From Sinomonas sp. ASV322 (GTDB lineage Bacteria; Actinomycetota; Actinomycetes; Actinomycetales; Micrococcaceae), in assembly GCF_030908245.1 (NCBI RefSeq), contig NZ_JAVFJJ010000004.1:62001-126000 (forward strand): a stretch of DNA of 64,000 bases. Reading direction: 5' to 3'. Shown piece after piece: positions 19,553 to 28,021 of the stretch. The position numbers were made by a program, and so were the translations under genes. Each line of letters opens with the position of its first letter. The stretch's first letter is position 1. Below the pieces are notes generated by a model, which saw only the letters and a program-made list of their open reading frames with translations, ran no database searches and was not told the DNA's origin.

Positions 19553-20803
19553 ATCCTGGCGCGTGATGAAGACTTCCCTGATGAGGAGCATGACGGCCGC
19601 CGCCGTGGGGATGGCGATAAGGGCGCCCAAGACGCCGAGGAGGCTGCCCCCGGCGATGACCGAGATCACGGCGACGGGGCCGGGGACCGCGACGGCTTTC
19701 TGCATGATGCGCGGCGAGACGAAATACGCCTCGAACTGGAGGTAGGCGAAGTACGCGATCCCGAGGATGAGTGCCGTCTGCCAGCCTTGGGTGAGCGCGA
19801 CGAGAACGATTGTCGTGCCCGCGACGACGCCCCCGACCAGCGGAATGAACGCGAGGAAGCCGACCACGAACGCGAGAAGGGCCGCGAACGGGACGTGCAG
19901 GATGCTCATGACGATGAAGGCGAACGTCGCGTTGAGCACCGCGACCAGGACCTGCCCGATCACGTAGTTTCCGACTGAGCGGGTGATCTGCTCGGAGAGT
20001 GCCTCGACGCGGTGGCGGCGCGAGCGAGGGGCGAGCCGGTAGGCCCACACCTTCATGGCGGGCAGGGCGGAGAGGAAGTAGAGGCTCAGGACGAGCACGA
20101 CGAGCGAGCCGAATGCCGTGTTCGCGATCGTGGATCCAACCCCGAGGACCCCTCCGAAGACATCTGTGATGGCCTGGGAGTTCTGGCCGAACTTCTGGAG
20201 CTCCTCGGTGACGCGCTGCTTGATGCCGAACTGCTCGTCGATGCTCTTGTAGAGGTCCGAGTGGAGGAGGTCCGTGATCCAGCCCGGAAACGCGTTGACG
20301 AGCTGGGTGATCTGGTCCACGAGGGTGGGAATGAGGGTCCCGAAGAACGCCGCGAAAACTCCCAGGAGGGCCACGAGCGTGATGACGATTCCGAGCGCGC
20401 GGGGAAGACGCCGGCCCTCGAGCCAGCGGACCACGGGGTCGAGGCCGAGGGCGATGAAGAGCGCCGCGAGGATCCAGACGAGCAACTGGGTCGTGTGCTG
20501 CGCGATGTAGTAGAGCGCAAGCGCGATGCCGACGCCGACCGTGCCCATGAATCCGATATAGATGGGGTGCTTCGACGACATGCGCGGCCCGGGGGCGCCG
20601 AAATCGTCCTCGGCCGGGGATTCCTCGCCCTCTTGGACGGGCGGCATGAGGAACCGGACCCGCGGTTGGGCACCGGGGAGCGGGCGGCGCAGCCGGTTCG
20701 CGAAGCCGCGCACGTCCCAGTGCATGCGGCCCTCGTCGGCGAGCGTCTCCTCGAGTGCCGGACGCGGTTCGTCGCCGGGCGTCGGACGGGTTTCGTCTGC
20801 CAC
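19544..20803 (-). CDS. AI-2E family transporter
   Basis: A 419-residue inner-membrane protein of the AI-2E/TqsA/PerM family, eight predicted helices. The N-terminal 95 residues are soluble; then come a helix pair, a long amphipathic stretch (about residues 155-230), and the C-terminal GFLAFIPLVGGVVAGTTIVL block, a hallmark of the family. Members export autoinducer-2 or exchange ions, and the sequence does not decide between these. GTG at 20803 has an AAGG ribosome site. The C-terminal QDQH comes from the edge of the tandem array. Confidence 0.88.
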   Translation of the reverse strand: MADETRPTPGDEPRPALEETLADEGRMHWDVRGFANRLRRPLPGAQPRVRFLMPPVQEGEESPAEDDFGAPGPRMSSKHPIYIGFMGTVGVGIALALYYIAQHTTQLLVWILAALFIALGLDPVVRWLEGRRLPRALGIVITLVALLGVFAAFFGTLIPTLVDQITQLVNAFPGWITDLLHSDLYKSIDEQFGIKQRVTEELQKFGQNSQAITDVFGGVLGVGSTIANTAFGSLVVLVLSLYFLSALPAMKVWAYRLAPRSRRHRVEALSEQITRSVGNYVIGQVLVAVLNATFAFIVMSILHVPFAALLAFVVGFLAFIPLVGGVVAGTTIVLVALTQGWQTALILGIAYFAYLQFEAYFVSPRIMQKAVAVPGPVAVISVIAGGSLLGVLGALIAIPTAAAVMLLIREVFITRQDQH

Positions 20804-20997
20804 AGTTCTTGCCTTCCCATGGGGCCTCTCGCCACCCTATCAGCCGCGCAGTTCCGGGCTTCGGAGGTAATTAGGAGGCGAAGGAGTCGAGAGCCGACGA
20901 GCGCCTTCGACGCCCATCGGCGAACGTCCGAGTGGGTCATCAGATCACGATTTGGTTACCATTGAGTGATCCCCTTCCCCAACGTGAGGTGTTTTCT

Positions 20998-22713
20998 GTG
21001 CGAGTCAAGACCGCAGCCGCGCTCCTGCTGCTGGGCCTGATAGCTCTCGTGGCCGGCATTGGCCAGCTGACCTTCTGGGCGCCTCCCCAGACGGTCACCG
21101 CGACGCTGCAGGCCGACGTCAAGGCGGCCCCGCTGACCGTGATCGACACGAAGCTGCGCAGCCTCCGCGGAGGCGAGGCGGACGTGGCGATCAAGGGCGA
21201 CGGCAACTTTGTCCTCGCCGTGGGACGCCCCGACGACGTCGCGGCATGGGTCGGCAAGACAGCCCACACGACGATCGACGGCGCCTCAGCGGACGGAAAG
21301 CAGCTGACGGCTTCCTTCACGGACGGCGAGCCGAGCGCGCCGTCGCCGGCTTCGGCCGATACCTTCGCGACGGCCCAGAACGCCTCGGGTTCCCTCGACT
21401 ACCGCTGGGACCTTCCGGACGACGGCGATTGGCAGCTTGTGCTCGCGACGGATGGGACGAAGCCCGCGCCGCACGACATCACGATCACGTGGCCGAGCAA
21501 TGAGACGACCCCGTGGGCCGTCCCGCTCATCGTGCTCGGCGCCCTCCTTCTCGCTGCCGCCATCGTGCTCCTCGTGATCCGCCGGGGCGGGCCCGGCGCT
21601 CGCAAGCCTGCTGCCGAGGCCGCCGCTCAGCCGGGCCCGGACGCGGGGGACAGCACGCCGGGCCGGGCCGAGCGCCGCTCGGCCCGGCGAGCGGCATCGG
21701 CGGCCGTCGCCGTCGTCGTCGCCCTCGTCACGGGCGCCGGCGCGGCGCACGCCACCACGGCGCCGAGCCCCCCGGGCTCGGCGAACCCCTCGCCGGCCAG
21801 CTCGGCCGCCTCGGCGAGTGCGAGCGCGGCGCCCGCGCAGGAGAAGGTTCTCGTCGACGAGCAGCTCCAGCGCATCCTTGACCAGGTCGCCAACGCCGTC
21901 GCCGCGGGCGACCAGGCGAAGGACTCGAAGCAGCTCGAGCCGCGTGTTGGGGAATCCGCACTCCTCGCGCGGACCCAGAACTACAAGATCCGGGCGTCCG
22001 TCGCTTCCGCGGCGGCGCTGAGCCCCGTGCGCGGCGCGTCGCTGCGCACGAGCGTCGTCACGACGCAGCGTTCGTGGCCGCGCACGGTCATGGCCGTGAC
22101 GCGGGGTGAAGGCAACACGACGCCGCAGATCCTGACTCTCCGCCAGGACAACGCGAGGGCAAACTACAAGCTCATCGAGGTCTCCCCGCTCCTGCCCGGC
22201 CCCGCGTTCCCGAACGCGCCCAAGGCCGGAGCCGAGCAGCTCGCGCTCGACGCGAAGAGCGGCCTCGCCTACTCGCCGAACGAGGCCCTGCGAGGCCTCG
22301 GCGACCGCCTCACGAACGGCGACGCGTGGAAGGACAAGATTCCCGAGAACGCGTACATCAAGGACACGCTCGACTACGAGGCCGACGTCGTCAAGACGAG
22401 CCCCAACGGCAACCTGACGTTCACCCACAACCCAACTGCCAACGACGCCGTCGCCTACCGCACTGCGGACGGGGGAGCCATCCTCGTGGCCCCGCTCGAC
22501 TTCACGATCTCGGGCACCCCCAAGTCCTCGGGGGACAAGGTGACCCTGGCCGATGACTCGGCCGCGGCCCTCGCGGGCGGCAAGGAGGCCACGACGAAGA
22601 TGACCCTGCAGTTCCGCGAGTCTGTCGTCCTCTACATCCCGGCCGACGGTGCGAAGGGCCAGCTCACCCTCGTCGGCGCGACGCGCAATCTCGTGGGGGC
22701 GAGCGTCAGCTGA
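20998..22713 (+). CDS. Membrane-anchored actinobacterial protein of unknown function
   Basis: 571 residues from the GTG at 20998. A membrane helix at about residues 5-27 is followed by an extracytoplasmic beta-rich domain to about 175, a second helix (VPLIVLGALLLAAAIVLLVI), and a basic cytoplasmic stretch. A third helix (about 225-245) then places a long Ala/Ser/Pro-rich linker and a C-terminal domain of about 290 residues outside. The C-terminal domain has an alpha+beta look and no motif I recognise. A tight hairpin terminator follows, so the gene is transcribed alone. I cannot assign a function. Confidence 0.75.
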   Translation: MRVKTAAALLLLGLIALVAGIGQLTFWAPPQTVTATLQADVKAAPLTVIDTKLRSLRGGEADVAIKGDGNFVLAVGRPDDVAAWVGKTAHTTIDGASADGKQLTASFTDGEPSAPSPASADTFATAQNASGSLDYRWDLPDDGDWQLVLATDGTKPAPHDITITWPSNETTPWAVPLIVLGALLLAAAIVLLVIRRGGPGARKPAAEAAAQPGPDAGDSTPGRAERRSARRAASAAVAVVVALVTGAGAAHATTAPSPPGSANPSPASSAASASASAAPAQEKVLVDEQLQRILDQVANAVAAGDQAKDSKQLEPRVGESALLARTQNYKIRASVASAAALSPVRGASLRTSVVTTQRSWPRTVMAVTRGEGNTTPQILTLRQDNARANYKLIEVSPLLPGPAFPNAPKAGAEQLALDAKSGLAYSPNEALRGLGDRLTNGDAWKDKIPENAYIKDTLDYEADVVKTSPNGNLTFTHNPTANDAVAYRTADGGAILVAPLDFTISGTPKSSGDKVTLADDSAAALAGGKEATTKMTLQFRESVVLYIPADGAKGQLTLVGATRNLVGASVS

Positions 22714-22747
22714 CAAACCCACGGGCTCCGAGGGCGAGCCCGACTTC

Positions 22748-22786
22748 GCGAGGGGCGGAACTGCTGTGAGCGGTTCCGCCCCTCGC
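22748..22786 (+). terminator. Hairpin terminator after the 20998-22713 gene
   Basis: GCGAGGGGCGGAAC pairs perfectly with GTTCCGCCCCTCGC across an 11-nt loop, 34 nt after the stop. It has no U-run. The -10 of the next gene begins 2 nt after the stem. Confidence 0.75.
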
Positions 22787-22788
22787 AC

Positions 22789-22794
22789 TATGGT
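22789..22794 (+). promoter_or_regulatory. -10 hexamer of the thioredoxin/TPR gene, leaderless
   Basis: TATGGT, 6 nt before the ATG at 22801. The hairpin just upstream would occupy the -35 region. Confidence 0.5.
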
Positions 22795-22800
22795 GGAGCC

Positions 22801-23808
22801 ATGAGCGTTCCCGGTTCCCGCAATCCCCATGTGCCCTCCGCAAGCCTCCGCGGCGCCGTCGACCTCTCCGCGCTCAAGGCGCGTGCGACCGCGGCGCCGC
22901 CCCAGCGAGCAGCGCGCCCTGTTGACGCAGCGGGCGGCGAGGGGACGACGCCGGAACGCGAGGCGGAGCGCGCCCCGGGGGCCGAGGGCGGTGGCCTGGC
23001 CGTCGAGATCGACGACGCGAACTTCCCCGACATCGTCCAGCTCTCGTCGCAGGCGCCGATCGTCGTGCTCCTGTGGGCACAGTACTCGCCCGAGTCGCAG
23101 CGGGTCCGCGACGAGCTCGGCCCGCAGGTCGACGCCTACGGCGGGCGCCTCGGCTACGCGACGGCAGACATCGAGGCCTTCCCCCAGCTCGCCCAGGCGC
23201 TCGGGGTCCAGGCCGTTCCGACCGCGATCGCGTTCCTGAAGGGGCAGCCGATCCCACTGTTCCAGGGTGCGGCGGCACCCGCGCAGTCCCGGCAGCTCTT
23301 CGACGAGCTCCTGCGCGTCGCCGAGGCGAACGGCGTCACGGGAACGGTCGACGGCGCCCCCGCGGCTCCCCTCGAGGAGCCTCCCCTTCCTCCCCTCCAC
23401 GCGGAGGCCTACGAGGCGCTCGAGCGTGGCGACTTCGCCGCCGCCGAGGCAGCCCTCACGAAGGCCATCGCCGAGCAGCCCTCCGACCACGAGGCCAAGG
23501 CCGCCCTCGCGCAAGTGCACCTCATGACGCGCGTCCAGGGGCTTGGGCAGAGCGAGGCCGAGGTGGCCCGCCAATCGGCGGCGGAGAACCCCGACGACGT
23601 CGAAGCCCAGCTCGTCGTGGCGGACCTCGACCTCCAGGGAGGCCACGTGGAGGATGCGTTCGCCCGGCTCGTCGGGTTCATCAGCCGGAACTTCGGTCCC
23701 GAGCGGGACACGGCGCGCGTGCGGCTTCTCGAGTTGTTCGAGGTCGTCGGAACGACGGACCCCCGTGTGAGCGCGGCCAGGCAGCAGCTCGCCCGCGCGC
23801 TGTTCTGA
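22801..23808 (+). CDS. Thioredoxin-fold/TPR protein, CnoX (YbbN)-like
   Basis: 335 residues: a disordered Ala/Arg-rich start, a thioredoxin fold from about residue 65 to 180, and TPR-like helical repeats to the end. At the redox site the usual Cys-x-x-Cys is Ser96-Pro-Glu-Ser99 (WAQYSPES), so it cannot act as an oxidoreductase; the cis-proline loop (QAVPTAI) is kept. YbbN/CnoX proteins hold unfolded clients for chaperonins. The missing cysteines imply a pure holdase or scaffold here, as in other actinobacterial members. It is transcribed alone from a leaderless promoter. Confidence 0.88.
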   Translation: MSVPGSRNPHVPSASLRGAVDLSALKARATAAPPQRAARPVDAAGGEGTTPEREAERAPGAEGGGLAVEIDDANFPDIVQLSSQAPIVVLLWAQYSPESQRVRDELGPQVDAYGGRLGYATADIEAFPQLAQALGVQAVPTAIAFLKGQPIPLFQGAAAPAQSRQLFDELLRVAEANGVTGTVDGAPAAPLEEPPLPPLHAEAYEALERGDFAAAEAALTKAIAEQPSDHEAKAALAQVHLMTRVQGLGQSEAEVARQSAAENPDDVEAQLVVADLDLQGGHVEDAFARLVGFISRNFGPERDTARVRLLELFEVVGTTDPRVSAARQQLARALF

Positions 23809-23868
23809 GCCGGAATCATCCTCGCGGGCTCATCCTCACGGTGGATCCGTTCGCGCGCGCTGGCTTGC

Positions 23869-23874
23869 TAGCGT
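23869..23874 (+). promoter_or_regulatory. Extended -10 of the ABC exporter operon, leaderless
   Basis: TGCTAGCGT (TG plus one base plus TAGCGT), 6 nt before ATG 23881. Confidence 0.62.
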
Positions 23875-23880
23875 GTGGTC

Positions 23881-24672
23881 ATGACCGTGCCCAGCTACGC
23901 CGCGCCGAATCATGGCAACGGCGAATCGGCCCTCTCGCTGCGGGGGCTCGTGAAGTCCTTCGGCGGCAAGCCCGCCGTCGAGGGAATCAGCCTTGAGGTC
24001 CCCGCGGGTTCGTTCTATGGCCTCGTGGGCCCCAACGGCGCGGGAAAGACGACGACCCTTTCGATGGCCACGGGCCTCCTGCGGCCCGATGCGGGGACGG
24101 CGGTCATCCTCGGCATCGACGTATGGCGCGAACCCATCGCTGCGAAGCGGCTCATGGGAGTGCTGCCCGATGGGGTCCGCCTCTTCGACCGCCTGAGCGG
24201 CGAGCAGCTCATCACCTACGCGGGCCTCCTGCACGGCCTCGACCGGGCAACTGTCGCACAGCGGACGGCCGAGCTGCTCGGGGCCTTCGACCTGACCGCC
24301 GACGCGCGGACGCTCGTCGTCGACTACTCGGCCGGCATGACGAAGAAGATCGCGCTCGCGGCCTCGCTCGTCCACGCACCGAGGCTCCTCGTGCTCGACG
24401 AGCCGTTCGAATCGGTCGACCCCGTCTCAGCCGCGAACATCCGCAGCATCCTCACGGATTATGTCCGCTCGGGCGGGACGGTGATCGTCTCGAGCCACGT
24501 CATGGACCTCGTCCAGCGCATGTGCGATCACGTTGCCGTCGTCGCCAAGGGACGCATCCTCGCGGCCGGAACGGTCGACGACGTGCGCGCGGGGTCGACG
24601 CTCGAGGACCGCTTCGTCGAGCTCGTCGGCGGCCACGGTCCCACGGAGGGCCTCTCGTGGTTGCACACCTGA
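23881..24672 (+). CDS. ABC transporter ATP-binding protein
   Basis: A 263-residue nucleotide-binding domain. Walker A GPNGAGKTT is at residues 50-58, the ABC signature appears as DYSAGMTKKIAL, Walker B as LLVLDEPFE, and the switch His in VIVSSHVMD. The order and spacing fit exporters of the drug/antibiotic (CcmA-like) subclass. ATG at 23881 is chosen over a GTG two codons earlier because the -10 hexamer ends 6 nt before it. The permease gene overlaps the 3-prime end by 16 bp, so the two are made together. Confidence 0.93.
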   Translation: MTVPSYAAPNHGNGESALSLRGLVKSFGGKPAVEGISLEVPAGSFYGLVGPNGAGKTTTLSMATGLLRPDAGTAVILGIDVWREPIAAKRLMGVLPDGVRLFDRLSGEQLITYAGLLHGLDRATVAQRTAELLGAFDLTADARTLVVDYSAGMTKKIALAASLVHAPRLLVLDEPFESVDPVSAANIRSILTDYVRSGGTVIVSSHVMDLVQRMCDHVAVVAKGRILAAGTVDDVRAGSTLEDRFVELVGGHGPTEGLSWLHT

Positions 24673-26237
24673 TCACCCTCAAGGTCGTCCTGCTCCGCAA
24701 CGGGCTTCGCCGCAGCGTCGGCCAGCTCGTGGGACTCATCATCGGAGCACTCTACGGACTCGGCGTCCTGGCCCTGGCCATCTCCGGGCTCATCGCCCTC
24801 CGCCTCGCCGACGCGGATCTCGCCCGGACAATCCTCGTCGTCGCGGGCTCCGCACTTGTAGCCGGCTGGGCGCTCGCTCCGATCGTCGTCTCCGGTGTTG
24901 ACCTCACGCTCGACCCCGCGCGCTTCGCGCTGTTTCCGATCCCGCTCCCGAAGCTGCTCCTGGGACAGGCCGCCGCCGGCCTGATCGGCATTCCGGGCGC
25001 GTGCACGGCGCTCGCGCTCGCCGCGACGACCGTGACATGGGCACGAGGCCCAGCACCTTTCGCCGCAGCCGCCCTGAGCGCCGTCGTCGCTCTCGCGCTG
25101 TGCGTCGTCATAAGCCGACTCGTGGCGAGCGCCGCGACCGAGCTTGCCACGTCCCGGCGCTTTCGCGAGGCGAGTCGGCTGATCCTCATGGTCCCCCTCA
25201 TGCTCCTCGGACCGATCATCGCCTTCGCGGCGCGGGGCATCGAGACATACGTCACGGTCTTCAAGGCGGTGGCAGGTGTCCTTGGATGGACTCCGCTGGG
25301 GGCGGCGTTCGCCGCTCCGGCATCCTTCGCGGCGGGGGACGCCCCCGAAGGCTTCGCGCAGCTGGCTGTCGCCGCGGCCTCCCTTGCCCTCTCCGCCTGG
25401 GTCTGGTCCCGCGCCCTCGCGCGAGCCCTCGTGACGCCAGCCAGCCGCGCGTCGTCCAAGAGCCTGCCCGCCGCACGCCGGGGGCTGGGCGCGTTCGGCT
25501 GGATGCCGCAGACGCCGGCGGGGGCCATTGCTGCCCGATCGCTCACGTATTGGATCCGGGACCCGCGGTACGGTGCGGCCCTCATTCTCGTGCCGCTCAT
25601 CCCGGTACTGCTCTTCTTCTCATCGGTCCAGCGGCACAACTCCGAGGTCTTCCTCCTGTCGGGTCCGATCGCTGCCTTCTTGCTCGCGTGGTCGCTGTCG
25701 ACGGACGTCTCCTACGATTCGACGGCTTTCTCCCTTCATCTCGTTGCGGGCGTCCGGGGGCGCGAGGACCGCTGGGGGCGAGCCCTCGCGCTCATGACGT
25801 TCGCTCTCCCTGCTGCGCTCGTCATCACGCTCGTGCCGTTCATCGTCACGGGACGGTGGGACCTGCTGCCGGGATACCTCGGTCTCGCCCTCGGAGTGCT
25901 TCTCAGCGGGGCGGGGCTTGCGTCGACGGTGTCGGCCCGATTCACCGTTGCGGTTCCGCTCCCGGGCGAGAGCCCTTTCAAGAGGTCGCCGGGGAACAGG
26001 ATGCAGACCCTCCTCGTCCAGCTGGGCGGCATGATCGGCCTCGGCATCCTCGTGGTGCCGGAGATCGTGCTCGTGGTCCTCTCGGCAGTCACGGGTGCGG
26101 CCGGATTCGGATGGGCCGCCCTCGGGGTGGGACTCGGGCTTGGCGGCGCCTTGTTCGTCGGCGGCATCCTGCTGGGCGGCGCGTGGCTCGAACGGCGGGG
26201 GCCCGAGGTGTATGCATCGCTCGTGCGAGCGGGTTGA
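24657..26237 (+). CDS. ABC transporter permease
   Basis: A 526-residue membrane protein with about twelve hydrophobic segments. The GTG at 24657 lies inside the end of the ATPase gene and begins VVAHLITLKVVLLRNGLRR, a normal cytoplasmic start before the first helix; a longer open frame upstream is a shadow. The length suggests a permease that folds two ABC-2-like halves into one chain. The substrate cannot be read from the sequence. It ends 50 bp before the DUF3039 gene. Confidence 0.85.
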   Translation: MVAHLITLKVVLLRNGLRRSVGQLVGLIIGALYGLGVLALAISGLIALRLADADLARTILVVAGSALVAGWALAPIVVSGVDLTLDPARFALFPIPLPKLLLGQAAAGLIGIPGACTALALAATTVTWARGPAPFAAAALSAVVALALCVVISRLVASAATELATSRRFREASRLILMVPLMLLGPIIAFAARGIETYVTVFKAVAGVLGWTPLGAAFAAPASFAAGDAPEGFAQLAVAAASLALSAWVWSRALARALVTPASRASSKSLPAARRGLGAFGWMPQTPAGAIAARSLTYWIRDPRYGAALILVPLIPVLLFFSSVQRHNSEVFLLSGPIAAFLLAWSLSTDVSYDSTAFSLHLVAGVRGREDRWGRALALMTFALPAALVITLVPFIVTGRWDLLPGYLGLALGVLLSGAGLASTVSARFTVAVPLPGESPFKRSPGNRMQTLLVQLGGMIGLGILVVPEIVLVVLSAVTGAAGFGWAALGVGLGLGGALFVGGILLGGAWLERRGPEVYASLVRAG

Positions 26238-26275
26238 CAGCCTTCCCGTGGGGCTGCTGTGTCGGCCCCCATTGC

Positions 26276-26281
26276 TAGCAT
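26276..26281 (+). promoter_or_regulatory. Extended -10 of the DUF3039 gene, leaderless
   Basis: TGCTAGCAT (TG, one base, TAGCAT) ending 6 nt before ATG 26288. A perfect TTGACA lies at 26234-26239, too far from it to be a normal partner. Confidence 0.68.
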
Positions 26282-26287
26282 GGACGC

Positions 26288-26593
26288 ATGAGCACAGCTG
26301 ACCCCTTCGATCCCTACGCGAACGATCCGCGGGACCCCTCGACCTCCGGCTCGACGGCGACGATCGAGCGCGAGGAGGTCCGCGAGGAGCTCGAGCCAGG
26401 CGATCGCGAACGCTTCTCCCACTACGTCCGCAAAGAGAAGATCATGGAATCGGCCCTCACCGGCGAACCCGTGATCGCCCTGTGCGGCAAGGTCTGGACA
26501 CCGGGCCGCGACCCGAAGAAGTTCCCGGTCTGCCCCACGTGCAAAGAGATCTACGAGGGGCTTCGCCCAGGCGACAACGGCGAGAACTCCTGA
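26288..26593 (+). CDS. DUF3039 family protein
   Basis: A 101-residue acidic protein conserved across actinobacteria. The REELEPGDRERFSHYVRKEKI segment and the Cys pattern ALCGKVW with VCPTCKEIY (a likely zinc knuckle) are diagnostic. No biochemical role is established. It is followed without a gap by the MFS gene (TGA then ATG), and then by the DEAH helicase, giving a three-gene operon from one leaderless promoter. Confidence 0.9.
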   Translation: MSTADPFDPYANDPRDPSTSGSTATIEREEVREELEPGDRERFSHYVRKEKIMESALTGEPVIALCGKVWTPGRDPKKFPVCPTCKEIYEGLRPGDNGENS

Positions 26594-28021
26594 ATGGGGG
26601 CCGGGCCCCGCGGTGAGGCCCAAGGACTCATGTCCCGGGCTTACCGCGGGCTTGTCATCGGTCTGCTTGCGATCGTCACGTGCAGCGCGTTCGAGGCGAT
26701 GGCGGTCACGACGGCCATGCCGGTTGTCGCGGGCGAACTCGGCGGAGCCCGGGCCTACGGCATGGCGTTCTCGCTCTACCTCACGGCGGCGATGGCGGCG
26801 ACCGCAGCGGCCGGTTCCTGGTGTGACGTCAAAGGTGCCCGTCCGTCCCTTCTGACCGGTCTCGGCCTCATGACCGTGGGGCTCATCCTCTGCGGCGGCG
26901 CGTGGGACTTCGGTGCGTTCACGCTTGGGCGCATGGTCTCAGGCGCGGGGGCCGGATTCATGATCGTGCCGGTTTACGTGATCATCGGGCAGGCCTTGCC
27001 CGCGGCGCTCCAGCCCGTTCTGTTCGGCTGGTTCTCGGCGGCGTGGGTCGTGCCGTCGCTCGTGGGACCCTACGTGTCCGGCGTGCTGGCCGAGCACGGG
27101 AGCTGGCGCTGGGCGTTCTACGGGGTCGCGCCGATCGTTGTCGTGGCCGTGCTGTTCACGTGGCCGCGCGTGCGGAGCCTCGGCGTACCCGAAGAGAGGT
27201 CAATGGCTGCGGGCGAAGGACGACGGCGCAGCCTCCTCGGGCTGACGCTCGCCGTGGGCGTCGCGGCGGCGCAGTGGGCCACCCAGTCCTCGGCCGACCC
27301 CTCGGTCCGGGACGTGCTGACCCCCGTCCTGCTCGGCCTTGTGGGGCTTGCCGGCCTCGCGGCCGTCCTCGCGACCATCCCTCGGCTCCTCCCGCGCGGG
27401 GTCGTGCGTGTGGCCCGCGGGCTGCCTGCCGTCATCGTGGTGCGCGGGCTTCTCACGCTCGCGTTCTTCGGCGCGGAGGCGTTCATCCCGCTCATGCTTG
27501 TGGAACGGTACGGGCTTGAGCCGTCGATCGCCGGGCTCGCCCTCACGGGCGGCGCGCTGGGGTGGACCGCGGGCTCGTTCGTGCAGGCGAAGGGGTGGCT
27601 CGCGCGGCCCACGTACCTTGTGGTGGGGCCGGCGCTTCTGGGGGCGTGCATGGCAGGTGTCGCGACCGTAGTCGCAACCGAGGCGTCGCCGTGGCTGCTC
27701 GCCGCCGCATGGGCGGTGGCCGGTATGGGCATGGGCGTCGCGACCACGACGACCTCAGTCCTGCTCCTGGATCTGAGCGACGCGGCCGAGCGCGGGAGGA
27801 ATTCGGCCTCGCTCCAGTTGGCCGATATGCTCGGTGGAGTGATTGGAACCGCCGGAGCCGGAACGCTCTACTCCCTGCTGCTCAACCCAGACAGGACCCC
27901 GGGACCCGGTGTGTTCGCGGTACTCGTCGGCGTTCTCGCTGTCTCCGCCTTCTTCGGTGCCGTGGCCGGCTCGAGGACTCGCACGCCGTCGCCCGTCGTT
28001 CGCGAAGCGGGACGCGCGTGA
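26594..28021 (+). CDS. MFS transporter, drug-efflux type
   Basis: A 475-residue major facilitator with 12 or more helices. After the first helix (GLVIGLLAIVTCSAFEAMAV) comes the TAMPVVAGELGG stretch typical of H+-antiporting drug pumps. The WCDVKGARPSLL loop corresponds to the family motif between helices 2 and 3, and GRMVSGAGAGF to helix 4. The ATG adjoining the DUF3039 stop is given as start; a second ATG at 26630 would give a tidier 463-residue protein. Its last codons overlap the helicase start by 4 bp. Confidence 0.87.
   Translation: MGAGPRGEAQGLMSRAYRGLVIGLLAIVTCSAFEAMAVTTAMPVVAGELGGARAYGMAFSLYLTAAMAATAAAGSWCDVKGARPSLLTGLGLMTVGLILCGGAWDFGAFTLGRMVSGAGAGFMIVPVYVIIGQALPAALQPVLFGWFSAAWVVPSLVGPYVSGVLAEHGSWRWAFYGVAPIVVVAVLFTWPRVRSLGVPEERSMAAGEGRRRSLLGLTLAVGVAAAQWATQSSADPSVRDVLTPVLLGLVGLAGLAAVLATIPRLLPRGVVRVARGLPAVIVVRGLLTLAFFGAEAFIPLMLVERYGLEPSIAGLALTGGALGWTAGSFVQAKGWLARPTYLVVGPALLGACMAGVATVVATEASPWLLAAAWAVAGMGMGVATTTTSVLLLDLSDAAERGRNSASLQLADMLGGVIGTAGAGTLYSLLLNPDRTPGPGVFAVLVGVLAVSAFFGAVAGSRTRTPSPVVREAGRA

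Noticed and set aside
26234-26239. Perfect TTGACA as a -35 for the DUF3039 gene
   Set aside because: The only good -10 is 36 nt away, far beyond normal spacing.
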